A DNA stretch of 43,112 bases, from NCBI GenBank assembly GCA_964605095.1, contig CAZSBS010000003.1, forward strand, positions 1 to 43,112, read 5' to 3'. Under the pieces are notes generated by a model. That model made no database searches, had not been told where the DNA came from, and worked only from the letters and a program-made list of their open reading frames with translations. The position numbers and the translations under genes are program-made. Positions 17,404-25,846 of the stretch are shown here, piece after piece. Positions within the stretch are counted from its first letter, which is position 1, and every line of letters starts with the position of its first letter. Source of the DNA: JAUWQU01 sp964605095. Its GTDB lineage: Bacteria > Planctomycetota > Phycisphaerae > SM23-33.

Positions 17404-19704
17404 CTAATGTTCGACTGTTGTCAGCAGCGGCGCTTCGGCGGCGTCGTCAATGGCCAAGGCCTGTTCGAGCTTCATCGCGGTCATGAGCGATATGAGCCAT
17501 GAAAGCGTGGACTCGGCGCCCTGGTTGAGGTTGGGGCCGTCGGCGTGCAATCCGTCGCGGCAGCCGCCGGTCTGGTAGTCATAGATCATCGAGCGGGTCT
17601 CGTTGCTGCCCATGAACCAGTCCAGGAACCGCCTGGCGCAGCGAGCCCAGTTGCGGTCCTTAGTGGCCCGGTAGGCGTCGGCGCAGGCCTCGATGGTGGA
17701 CATCGCCTCGACGGGCTGCTGGTCGAACTTGGCCCGAGCGCCGCTTCGGCTCAGCCAGCCGCGGTTGCCGATCAGGCTGATCGACCCTTCGGCGGATGTC
17801 TGAAGCCGTACCAGCCAAGCCAGGCTCTCAAGGCCCTGATCGAGCATTCGCCGGTTCGACATCGACTGGCCGCAAAGGATCATCGCGTTTGGCAGCTTGG
17901 CGTTGTCATACGTCACGGTATCCTCGCACCATGGCCAGTCGGCTTTGGCACGCTCGGCAAAAAGGTGGTGGAGCCGCCCGCCGAGCACCCCCCGGACGCG
18001 CCGCACGTTGGTGTCGCCGGGAAACCGCTCCAGATAAGCATGCAGGCCAACCAGCGCGAACGCCCATGCCCGCGGCGACGAGAAGCCCTCCAGCGTTTCC
18101 AGGCTCGAACTCAGCAGCCGCGTCGCGAAAGACATTGTCGCCTCGTTGGGCGCCATCGACGTTGCCAGGCCTATGGCCCATATGGTCCGGCCATGGACGT
18201 CCTCGCTGCCGGAATCCTCCTGCCACTTGCGGTCATAGCTCATGAAGTTGCGGAACCGCCTGGTCTGTGGATTGAACGCGTGATACAGGAACGAAAGGTA
18301 CGTGTCCACCAGTGGCAGGACCTTGTCGTCGCGGCGAAGGTCGTAGCACATCAGGGCCGCGACAAGGGCCCGGGCATTGTCGTCGGCGCAGTAGCCGTGA
18401 TGGCGATCCGGCACGGCGTAGTTGGCGTGCTGGAAAACGCCCGTGTCGTCCGTAAGCCGTCGCAGGTGGGCGAAGTTCAGTTCCGGCAGGGCCTTGACGA
18501 TCAGCTCCGGGCGAAACGCCCGCTGAGGCCTCGGCCTGATCTGACGGTCGGCCACCATCTCCCTCGCCATCGCCAGATAGCTCTTGGCGACCTCTTTCCA
18601 AATCATGGACCGCCCGTGGTCGTAAGCCAGCTTGCGCATGGCCGTGCGCTCCGAGGGGTTCTCGATGAGCCTCAATATGGCCTTGGCCATCGCCTCGGGG
18701 TCCCTGAAGGGCACCAGCACGCCGCGTCCGTCGGCCAGGATCTCCTGGGCATGCCAGTACGGCGTCGAGACCACCACCTTGCCCGCGCCAACGGCGTACG
18801 CCAGCGTGCCGGACGTGATCTGGTCGATGTTGTGATACGGCGTGACGTATATGTCCGCCGCCCCGATGTAGCCGCACAACTCCTCGATACTGACGTACCG
18901 ATTGCAGAAGACCACATGCTCGCCCAGGTCCAGTTCTTCGACCAGCCTCTTGAGCGAGTCGCGGTACGCATCGCCCTCGTGCCGAAGAAGGTGGGGATGA
19001 GTGGCCCCGAGAATCACGTACGTCGTCTCGGGGTGAGCCTCGATTATCCGCGGCAGAGAGCGGAGAACCACCTCGACACCCTTGCCCGGCGAGAGCAGGC
19101 CGAACGTAAGCAGCACCAGCCGATCGCTCAGGCCGTAACGGTCCTTGTACTGGGCCGAGTCGGCAAAAGGCACGTCCGGGATGCCGTGCGGAATGCAGAC
19201 TATCTTCTCCGCCGGAACCTGGTAGACTCCGGTGAGAATCTCATTGGCCCTGGCGCTCATGACGACCAGCCGGTCGCTTGCCCGAGCCAGTTCCCGCATG
19301 ACGGCCCTCTGGCCGACAGACGGCTCGCGGGGCACCGTGTGAAGAGTCGTCGCCACCGGCATCCGCAGCCGGCTTAACAGGTCCAGCAGGTAGTTGCCGT
19401 CCTGCCCCCCGTATATGCCGAACTCGTGCTGAATGACCGTCAGGTCGATCTGGTTTACGTTGAGCATCTCCGCCGCGTTGCGATACTCCTCCTGCTGGTG
19501 GTCCGGAATCTGAAACCGCACCTCCTGAGAATACTCGTAGCCCTCCGGCACGTCGTCCATGGCGACGGCAAAGACCTGGCGGTCGCCCAACTCGGCTGCA
19601 AGCGCGTCGCGAAGGTCCTTGGCAAACGTCGCAATGCCGCACCGCCGAGGCACATAGCTGCTGACCAGCGCGGCCGTCTGAATCTGGCCCGGTTGTCCCT
19701 TCAT
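17404..19704 (-). CDS. GT4-type glycosyltransferase fused to a helical glycosidase-like domain
   Basis: 766 residues, cytoplasmic. Residues about 1-400 are a GT-B glycosyltransferase of the GT4 type: VSSYVPRRCGIATFAKDL at the start, IQHEFGIYGG, CIPHGIPD, LTFGLLSPGKG, and YVTPYHNIDQITSGTLAYAVGAGK around the nucleotide-sugar site. From about 420 an all-helical region follows with repeated aromatic and acidic motifs (GYCADDNARAL, SGSEDVHGRTIWAIG, NQGAESTLSWL). This is like the alpha/alpha toroids of glycoside hydrolases, but I cannot name its family. Such fusions next to GH130 genes are known in several bacteria; the glycan made is unknown. AGGG lies about 8 bases before the ATG. Confidence 0.85.
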   Translation of the reverse strand: MKGQPGQIQTAALVSSYVPRRCGIATFAKDLRDALAAELGDRQVFAVAMDDVPEGYEYSQEVRFQIPDHQQEEYRNAAEMLNVNQIDLTVIQHEFGIYGGQDGNYLLDLLSRLRMPVATTLHTVPREPSVGQRAVMRELARASDRLVVMSARANEILTGVYQVPAEKIVCIPHGIPDVPFADSAQYKDRYGLSDRLVLLTFGLLSPGKGVEVVLRSLPRIIEAHPETTYVILGATHPHLLRHEGDAYRDSLKRLVEELDLGEHVVFCNRYVSIEELCGYIGAADIYVTPYHNIDQITSGTLAYAVGAGKVVVSTPYWHAQEILADGRGVLVPFRDPEAMAKAILRLIENPSERTAMRKLAYDHGRSMIWKEVAKSYLAMAREMVADRQIRPRPQRAFRPELIVKALPELNFAHLRRLTDDTGVFQHANYAVPDRHHGYCADDNARALVAALMCYDLRRDDKVLPLVDTYLSFLYHAFNPQTRRFRNFMSYDRKWQEDSGSEDVHGRTIWAIGLATSMAPNEATMSFATRLLSSSLETLEGFSSPRAWAFALVGLHAYLERFPGDTNVRRVRGVLGGRLHHLFAERAKADWPWCEDTVTYDNAKLPNAMILCGQSMSNRRMLDQGLESLAWLVRLQTSAEGSISLIGNRGWLSRSGARAKFDQQPVEAMSTIEACADAYRATKDRNWARCARRFLDWFMGSNETRSMIYDYQTGGCRDGLHADGPNLNQGAESTLSWLISLMTAMKLEQALAIDDAAEAPLLTTVEH

Positions 19705-20307
19705 TCATTATCCCTGCCGGGCCGGCACGAGGTCGCAACCAGCCAATTAAACAGCAAATAAGCTCTCGCTCATTGTACTTGGGTAAGCAAAAAACTTGCG
19801 AGCAGCGGTCCCCCGGACGGGCAGACCGGAGGGATTGTATCACAACGCGCGGCACATTGCGAGGCGATACCCGGACACTCACCGGCCAATGAAGGCTCCA
19901 GGCCAGGAAAGATAACAACGTGACGCGGGGACTCAAGGATTCACGAATCCACGAAGAAGGGCTCGGGCCACCACCGAAGAAATGGCGCGGATGTGCTTCT
20001 GCCCTTTACACCGGGCGCCAAGTAACCAAACAACCGCTGCCCGACGGCCGCGAAAAACGTTGTGCCCGTGGCCGTGACCGCCGCGGAGTTCGTGGATCGC
20101 CTTCGCACCTGGGCGTCGGGGCGCTGCCTGTGCGGCTTCCAACCGAGGGTTTATCACCGGGGTGGCCAAGGCCCGGCGGTTCGTGGGCGGAAGGTTCCTC
20201 GGGCGTCGGCGAATTGACGAGGCGGCAGCCACCGTGTCCACCGCTCGCTCCAGCCAGGGCTTTCGTATGCTGCGGTGCTCAAGTGCTCAAAGCCCGATGC
20301 ATTGAAG
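19705..20307. other. Intergenic stretch, no gene seen
   Basis: About 600 bases between the GT4 gene start and the end of the envelope cluster. Reading both strands I found no ORF with protein-like composition, no tRNA and no recognisable structured RNA. A TACAAT box (minus strand, about 19772-19777) could belong to the glycosyltransferase promoter but lacks a good -35 box. Confidence 0.5.
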
Positions 20308-21480
20308 CTACTTGACCGTAAACGTCGCCGTCGCGGGCTTGGTGATGAACGGCCCTGCGTCGCATTCGACCGTGGCAGTGAACGTTCCGCTCAGACCGTC
20401 GAGGGGCTGCCAGTTGGCGGACCAATTGCCGTTGCCCCAGTCCCAGCTCATTCCCATTTTGTAGACAGGCCTGTGCTGCGCGTCGCTGATGATAAGGGTT
20501 CTTTGGTAGTTCGCCCCGCTGTGGTCGCCGGGAAGCCAAATATCCGCAGGCATGCCGATCTCGTTGTGCTCGGAATAGTGAAACTCCGCCGTCCTCTCGC
20601 GAACTCGCGCCGTCAGCTTCCCCAGCAGGGGAGAGCTGAACGGCAGGCGGAAGACCTTGTCGGCCGAGATATCGAAATCCGCCCCTCCGGCGCCCGAGAC
20701 CATCTTGTAGCGGGGGACGTTGGGGTCCGCCGAGGAATACTCCGTGTATTTCGTGATGGTATATCGGCCGGGCGGGATCGGCACGGGGTCCATGCCGCCG
20801 GATAGGTCGAAGCTGGCGCCCTGGCCCTCCAGATGCGCCGACCATGCGGGGCGGCTGATCCTCACGCAGCAGGACGGGCCCCTGTAGGGCTTGGCCGAGA
20901 CCGTCTTGCCATCGGGAGAGACGCTCACGACATACAGCTTGCCGTCGACCGCCACGGGCAGGCCGTAAGAGCTGGAAGCCTGCATGCCGTTATCGAGGTA
21001 CACGACCACCCGGTCGTGTCCGATGTCCGAGGCATTGGATGCGGCGTCGCCCAGCCGCAGGTTGTTGTTCTCGTCGCGAATCCGGACTCTCCTCAGCTTC
21101 TTGCCGAACTGGCAGGCGCCCTCGGCAGTCACGCCCATGATGAAGCTCAGAGCGGGCGTCTGCCCCTCCCAATAGCTCGCCACAATATATCCCGGCACGT
21201 TGCCGTCCCCGGCGCCAACGTTCACCGACCTGGCCTCGAAGGTTGTCTGCATCAGCATGGGCAGGACGGAAGTGTCCACCGCCGGCTGTGCGGCGCCCCG
21301 GCTCTTGCTGGGGCCGTAAATGAACTCCTTGATTTGGTCGGGACTCACCCGGAAGTGAGGGGAATAGAACACCCGGCTGCGAGGGACGCAGACGGCGTGA
21401 TGAAAGTCGCCCTTGCCGGTCAGGTCGACTCGCAGCACGTCGAAATTCGACGATGACGGGGCCAGCGAGTCCAGCGCCAT
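20308..21480 (-). CDS. 3' part of the giant envelope protein, displaced by a frameshift
   Basis: 390 codons from an internal ATG at 21480. The sequence (ALDSLAPSSSNFDVLRVDLT then GKGDF) begins in the middle of a fold with no signal peptide and no ribosome-binding site. The preceding giant gene's frame turns into Arg/Pro-rich shadow text at exactly this point. I therefore read it as the C-terminal third of the same protein, moved by a net +1 shift. It contains beta-rich sequence with an Ig-like or carbohydrate-binding look (RYTITKYTEYSS, MSWDWGNGNWSANWQPLDG, TFTATVECDAG). It could instead be a separate overlapping gene, but that is less likely. Confidence 0.65.
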   Translation of the reverse strand: MALDSLAPSSSNFDVLRVDLTGKGDFHHAVCVPRSRVFYSPHFRVSPDQIKEFIYGPSKSRGAAQPAVDTSVLPMLMQTTFEARSVNVGAGDGNVPGYIVASYWEGQTPALSFIMGVTAEGACQFGKKLRRVRIRDENNNLRLGDAASNASDIGHDRVVVYLDNGMQASSSYGLPVAVDGKLYVVSVSPDGKTVSAKPYRGPSCCVRISRPAWSAHLEGQGASFDLSGGMDPVPIPPGRYTITKYTEYSSADPNVPRYKMVSGAGGADFDISADKVFRLPFSSPLLGKLTARVRERTAEFHYSEHNEIGMPADIWLPGDHSGANYQRTLIISDAQHRPVYKMGMSWDWGNGNWSANWQPLDGLSGTFTATVECDAGPFITKPATATFTVK

Positions 21481-24400
21481 GTTTATTTGGCTTGCCGCCT
21501 TCGCACACGGTGACCACCAGCGCGCCGGGGTTGACGGTTCCGCAACCGGGCGCGGCCTTGGCGAAATACCTACTGCCCTTCAGGACGCAGGTATTCTCGG
21601 ACCCGAGGTTCGGCCTATCGACGTATCGGAGTTCGCCAGGCGGCGTAGCCGTCAGTTGGCCCGTAACGTGCTGTTGAAGGTCCTCCTCTTCTGTTCCCGA
21701 GTACCATACGTTGACGGCTTTTATCAAACCGTACTTGTCGTACGTGACGTACCGCCTGAACGGCCAGAGCTTCGTCGCGGTCGTGTCGGGCTTCGGCATG
21801 GTCCGTCCGACATCCGCCAGTATCTTCGGCATGGCGGCGCTTCGGATCACGCAGCGGCCGCAGGCCAGCACGTAACCCCACTTGGTGTTGAACGCTATGG
21901 ACGCCGCCCTGTCGAACAGGGCGGTTATGCCCGCCGAAGACTCCCATGCACCGCCGTCTTCACGAGTGAACTTGACCCGGTCGCCTTCATAGCTTCCATA
22001 GTTGGCCCCGGCCGAGGCCAGAACCACCGCCCCGAGCCCGTCGTTGGTCACGGACAGGTAGTGTGGAATTTCCTCGTATCGGTATTCCGCCACCGCCTGG
22101 CCCGCCGACCACGCGTGTCCGTCCCACGCATACCGCTCCAGCCGGGCGAAGGCCTTCATCGCCCGACCCTGGATGGCCGTGTTCAGCTTGCACCAGTTTG
22201 TGGGCGCTTCGGGGAGGTTCACCGTGACGTAGGCCTCCAGCCCGCCGGAGGCCGTCGGCAGGATCCTCGCGATCCGCCCGAACGGCAGCTTCGGACTGTT
22301 GTCGGCGGCGACCGGGTCCCATTTGTACCCGTCGCTGCTCGACAGCAACTCCAGCCGGCCAGGGTCGCCAGGGACGTAGTTCGCCCAGAGCCCTTTGCCG
22401 TCCGGGTGGAAGTGCATCTCTACGCGTCCGGCCGCGCCGTCGCGAATGGTCATCGCACAGATGAACCGCCCGTTGGGCAACTGCACGAGGTCGTAATCCT
22501 CGCATGACTTGTCGCGGACCAGGGACGGGGCGCTCCAGTGGACGAAGTCGCGCGACCAGCACGCATAGACCAGGCAGCGGTGCTGTGCGTCGCGGTTGGA
22601 GCAGAAGGTGAGCAGGAACCGGCCCGTCTCGTCCCGCAGAAGGCGCGGCTCGTCCTCGCACCACGCGCTGGAGACCGGCAGGGGCAGCCTGGCGGGCGTG
22701 CTGAAGGCCTTGCCGTCCGTGCTGACCGACGACCACAGGTCGCCAGCCTCCGACCAGACCAGGCGGATGGCCTGGCCGTCGAGCTGGATCGTGGGGCCTC
22801 TGTCCTGCTTGGTCGGGAAGGGGCAGGGGACCTCACCGTCCCGGCCAAGCAAGCCTGCGACTACCGATGAGTTGGAGCCGGCGTCTTTCCACGGCAGCCG
22901 CCCCATCAAGCGGGTCGTCTTGCCAGGCTGGACGGCCAACCTGGTGGTCCACTGGCCAAGCGGGCTGTGTTCGCTTGCGCCTTGCAGCGTGACCGTATGC
23001 TCCCCGGCCGAGAGCGGGCCGACAAGGCCCGGGCCGAACCGCCCGAGCGCCCCATCCACCGTCACGCGGAAGCATTCCGCATCCTGGCATTGCACATACA
23101 GGGAACCAGGCTGGGTTACCTTCTCCAGGACGGCCTCAACGATCACTCCGCCAAGGCTGACGCCGACAGACTCCGGCTGGGCCGGGATGACGGCCAGATC
23201 GGCTTCCAGCATGCCAGTGTGCGGCGCGGGATCGAAGAGCAGCCCGTCCTGGCAGGCCTTGTCCAAGGCCAGCGACTTGGAATCGATTTCCTTCCTGCCC
23301 CCAAACGTATGAAGCGTAATCTTCATGACCCCGTCATTGCCCTGCGAGATCGACTTGAATCGCAGAGACTTGAACACGTATCCCGATTCGGCCAGGAGTT
23401 TCATCGACTCGTTATACCTGCTGGGACAGTAAACCGCCTGCTTGTCCCTGCTCCTGGTGAGATACCCGTACATCTGAATGGGCTGCGACAGCCGAGACTC
23501 GTCTTGCGTTCTGCCCGGGCCAAAGTGCAGACTCGTTCTTTTCATACTCTCAAAGTTGCTATTGAAGAGCGTGCTGTCAGGCATGAGCTGGCCCGTCATC
23601 GCGTAGTCGCGGACGAGGCTGAGAATCTCGATGTTGTTTTCGTTCGGCCCGGCGTTGTCCATCAGCGGGGCGCTCATTGTTATGGCCCGGCGGTATTGGC
23701 CCGTGCCGGCAAGGATGCCGAGCATCTTTTTGTGCGCCCACTCGGCCCCTGTCATTGGCTTTGTGACGTTGTTGCATCCGCATGCCACGTCGGCACTGGC
23801 GAACCGCTTGGCGAACGTTGTGTAGAGCGCCAGGAGCTGCTCCGGCGAGGCTCCGCCTGCCTCAAACGTATTGGCGTATTCAGCCAGGGCGTCGCCCATC
23901 CGCGGGTGCAGGCAGCTTAGATACACGAACCGCTCCAGCTCGCGGCGGGCGTGGTCGTAGCGGTTCATGAAGTAATACATCTTGCCGACCCAGTACACCG
24001 CCTCCACGTAGTTCTTGTCCTCACGCGAGGCGTCGCGGAACTTCACCCAGCCTTCGGCGTACCGGCCCTGGTCATAGAGGTGCATGCCTTCGTAGAGGGC
24101 CCGCACGGCTGGGATGCTTCGCGTCCACATGGGCAGCGTCTTCAGAATCTCCCCGGCCGACTTCTTGGTGAACCACGCCATCGCGTCGGCGGAGAGTTGC
24201 TTCTGGAGGTCGATCGCCTGGCCGGTCGTGCCGGTGACGGTCTTTCGGAAGACTTCATTGCGCGAGCGGACCTCGACGATCTGGGCCGTGATCTCAAGCT
24301 GGTCATCCTTCACGCTGCATACGCCGGTGACGAGATACTCGATGCCTAGCTGCGAGCGGACGGAGCCCATGACCTTTTCGTTGCCCGTAGCGAACTCGGG

Positions 24401-24778
24401 CGCCCACTTCATCTGCTGGGCGATAAGCTGCATGCGGTCGCGGGCGATGACGGACAGCGAGCGGTCCTGGACCAGGTCGGTGGCCATCTGGTCGGACATG
24501 AACTTCTCCAGCCAGACCCAGTCATCCTGGCCGGTCTTCAACTGGAAGTTGAACACGGCCAGGTTCGTCGCGGCCGCGGCCTGGCTGGCGGCGGGCAGGA
24601 GAATGGCAAGGAAGGCCAGGGCCATTGGGATGATCACCCTCACCCGGCCCTGACGGGCCGACCTCTCCCTCAAGGGAGAGGGGATCACCCTCACCCGGCC
24701 CTGACGGGCCGACCTCTCCCTCAAGGGAGAGGGGTTCATGCGGACGCAAGTAAGCAGTTGGCGGCTTTGCGTTTTCAT
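20990..24778 (-). CDS. Giant secreted protein: CsgG-like, TPR, PEGA and beta-propeller regions (frameshifted)
   Basis: The ATG at 24778 has GGAG 7 bases upstream, and the frame is open for 1262 codons. Only the first about 1100 look coding; the rest shadows the 20308-21480 frame, so the intact gene would give about 1490 residues. The signal peptide is split: MKTQSRQLLTCVR, then two 17-residue repeats, then the hydrophobic core MALAFLAILLPAASQA. Then come a CsgG/TolB-N-like domain (about 70-205, NLAVFNFQLKTG), TPR-like helices (215-320) and a PEGA-like segment (about 560-630, FRVTVDGALG...LSAGEHTVTL). A sialidase-type propeller with SSDGYKWD and STDGKAF turns covers about 660-1010. It follows the second CsgG-like gene by 12 bases. 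Function is unknown; an envelope or surface role is inferred. Confidence 0.75.
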   Translation of the reverse strand: MKTQSRQLLTCVRMNPSPLRERSARQGRVRVIPSPLRERSARQGRVRVIIPMALAFLAILLPAASQAAAATNLAVFNFQLKTGQDDWVWLEKFMSDQMATDLVQDRSLSVIARDRMQLIAQQMKWAPEFATGNEKVMGSVRSQLGIEYLVTGVCSVKDDQLEITAQIVEVRSRNEVFRKTVTGTTGQAIDLQKQLSADAMAWFTKKSAGEILKTLPMWTRSIPAVRALYEGMHLYDQGRYAEGWVKFRDASREDKNYVEAVYWVGKMYYFMNRYDHARRELERFVYLSCLHPRMGDALAEYANTFEAGGASPEQLLALYTTFAKRFASADVACGCNNVTKPMTGAEWAHKKMLGILAGTGQYRRAITMSAPLMDNAGPNENNIEILSLVRDYAMTGQLMPDSTLFNSNFESMKRTSLHFGPGRTQDESRLSQPIQMYGYLTRSRDKQAVYCPSRYNESMKLLAESGYVFKSLRFKSISQGNDGVMKITLHTFGGRKEIDSKSLALDKACQDGLLFDPAPHTGMLEADLAVIPAQPESVGVSLGGVIVEAVLEKVTQPGSLYVQCQDAECFRVTVDGALGRFGPGLVGPLSAGEHTVTLQGASEHSPLGQWTTRLAVQPGKTTRLMGRLPWKDAGSNSSVVAGLLGRDGEVPCPFPTKQDRGPTIQLDGQAIRLVWSEAGDLWSSVSTDGKAFSTPARLPLPVSSAWCEDEPRLLRDETGRFLLTFCSNRDAQHRCLVYACWSRDFVHWSAPSLVRDKSCEDYDLVQLPNGRFICAMTIRDGAAGRVEMHFHPDGKGLWANYVPGDPGRLELLSSSDGYKWDPVAADNSPKLPFGRIARILPTASGGLEAYVTVNLPEAPTNWCKLNTAIQGRAMKAFARLERYAWDGHAWSAGQAVAEYRYEEIPHYLSVTNDGLGAVVLASAGANYGSYEGDRVKFTREDGGAWESSAGITALFDRAASIAFNTKWGYVLACGRCVIRSAAMPKILADVGRTMPKPDTTATKLWPFRRYVTYDKYGLIKAVNVWYSGTEEEDLQQHVTGQLTATPPGELRYVDRPNLGSENTCVLKGSRYFAKAAPGCGTVNPGALVVTVCEGGKPNKHGAGLAGPVIVEFRRAASRPDRQGRLSSRRLRPSQPGVLFPSLPGESRPNQGVHLRPQQEPGRRTAGGGHFRPAHADADNLRGQVGERWRRGRQRAGIYCGELLGGADARSELHHGRDCRGRLPVRQEAEESPDSRREQQPAAGRRRIQCLGHRTRPGGRVPR
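24633..24734. repeat. Two tandem 51-base palindromic repeats inside a signal-peptide region
   Basis: Copies at 24633-24683 and 24684-24734 are identical. Each holds two hairpins: CCTCTCCCT/AGGGAGAGG with a 2-base loop, and CGGCCC/GGGCCG with a 4-base loop. Being 51 bases, each adds exactly 17 codons (PSPLRERSARQGRVRVI) with no stop. The unit resembles REP/ERIC-like intergenic palindromes seen in many bacteria, here inside a gene or its leader. Confidence 0.92.
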
Positions 24779-24790
24779 CGGCAATCTCCG

Positions 24791-25756
24791 TTACTGAGGC
24801 TGACCGCTGGTGCTCGCCGCGGGCTGGGTGGCGGCCGGCTGAGTCTTGGGCATCAGGTCCGCGGGGGTGAGGCGTTCGACGGTGGAGTTCTTTTCCTTCT
24901 CGCGGGCGTCGGCGAGCAGTTTCTTGGCAAACTCGGCGTGAATCGAGTTGGGCTCGCGTTTGAGGAAGTCCGCCAGGTCGATGGCGGCGTGTTCCGGTTC
25001 GTTAAGCCGGCTGTAGCACAGGCCGGACCAAAAGAGCGTTTCGGAGAAGTCGGGGTTCAGGTCGAGCGTCCGCATGAACCCCATGATGGCGGCGTTGAGA
25101 TTGCCGCTGTAGTAGCTGCTCAGCGCCTGGCCGAAATGCAGGCTGGCGATGGGCATCTTGTCGATCTTCGCCGGGTCGATCGCCGGCAGCGGCATCGACA
25201 TCTGCTTTGCCAGGTTGCGCGACAGTTGCAGGGCGTCCTCGACGAGATACTCCGGCCTGGTCGCGAGCTGGGCCGCGCCGGCGACCCGCTCGGTGGCGAT
25301 ATCCATCGCCTTGGCTGTCACGGTGAGCTTGCCCTGGACGAGGTACAGGCTGCCGGTGACCACGGTGTCGGCGTGGAACAGCTTGCCCGCGGCGACGGCG
25401 TACTTCTCGCCGGTCAGCCCGCGGAGCGAGCGTGCCTGCTCGGCCGTGAGGGCGTCAAGCCGCTGGCGCTCGACGACGCGGATGCCGTCCTGCTGGGCCA
25501 GCATGACGGCGATGAGGTCGCCAATCCCGGCCCCGGCGGGGTCGTACTGGTCCTGGCCCGTCGCGTTATCGAAGGCCACGGCGAAGATGACTTTCTGTAC
25601 GCTCTTAGCGGGCCGGGTGGTGGGCGACGGCTTGGCGGCCGCGGCCGACTTGGATGAAGGTGCGGGTGTGGGTGCAGCCCCCGATTGCCCCACGGCCCAG
25701 ACCGCGAGGACGAAGGCCGCCGATGCAAGCAGAGCGATGATTACCGACGTCTTCAT
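24791..25756 (-). CDS. Secreted CsgG/TolB-N-like protein with TPR tail
   Basis: 321 residues from the ATG at 25756 (MKTSVIIALLASAAFVLAVW), chosen because AAAGGA lies 7 bases upstream and a signal peptide follows; upstream codons are only heptamer repeat. After an Ala/Pro/Ser linker, residues about 50-185 resemble the CsgG/TolB-N-like alpha/beta domain (KVIFAVAFDNATGQD, IRVVERQRLDALTAEQ, ADTVVTGSLYLVQGKLTVTA). About 215-290 is TPR-like (GQALSSYYSGNLNAAIMGFM). Related domains sit in curli secretion and flagellar-surface lipoproteins. It is the second of three consecutive genes with this domain, 12 bases before the giant gene, so paralogous components of one envelope assembly are likely. Confidence 0.75.
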   Translation of the reverse strand: MKTSVIIALLASAAFVLAVWAVGQSGAAPTPAPSSKSAAAAKPSPTTRPAKSVQKVIFAVAFDNATGQDQYDPAGAGIGDLIAVMLAQQDGIRVVERQRLDALTAEQARSLRGLTGEKYAVAAGKLFHADTVVTGSLYLVQGKLTVTAKAMDIATERVAGAAQLATRPEYLVEDALQLSRNLAKQMSMPLPAIDPAKIDKMPIASLHFGQALSSYYSGNLNAAIMGFMRTLDLNPDFSETLFWSGLCYSRLNEPEHAAIDLADFLKREPNSIHAEFAKKLLADAREKEKNSTVERLTPADLMPKTQPAATQPAASTSGQPQ

Positions 25757-25775
25757 GATGATGTCCTTTATGGTG

Positions 25776-25824
25776 GTAGCCGGTAGCCAGTAGCCGGTAG
25801 CCGGTATTCTGTAGTCTGAAGCCT
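25776..25824. repeat. Heptamer tandem repeat, GTAGCCG type
   Basis: GTAGCCG, GTAGCCA, GTAGCCG, GTAGCCG, GTATTCT, GTAGTCT and GAAGCCT follow one another with a strict 7-base period. The repeat fills most of the 90-base gap between the two smaller CsgG-like genes and, read as codons, falsely extends the downstream gene. Confidence 0.88.
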
Positions 25825-25846
25825 GTACCCAATCCTGCACAATTCG

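Noticed and set aside
17545..19377. 610-codon plus-strand ORF opposite the GT4 gene
   Set aside because: Mirror of a coding frame; rich in Arg, His, Val and Gln without any recognised motif.
19933..20241. 102-codon minus-strand ORF in the gap after the GT4 gene
   Set aside because: Basic, irregular composition, no ribosome-binding site and no recognisable motif.
21470..21500. Programmed frameshift site
   Set aside because: The needed shift is +1 (or -2), the local AAATAAAC is not a known slippery sequence for that, and no slow codon or stop lies in frame at the switch.
25757..25840. N-terminal extension of the second CsgG-like protein
   Set aside because: These codons are the GTAGCCG heptamer tract. 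A good ribosome-binding site and signal peptide support the start at 25756.
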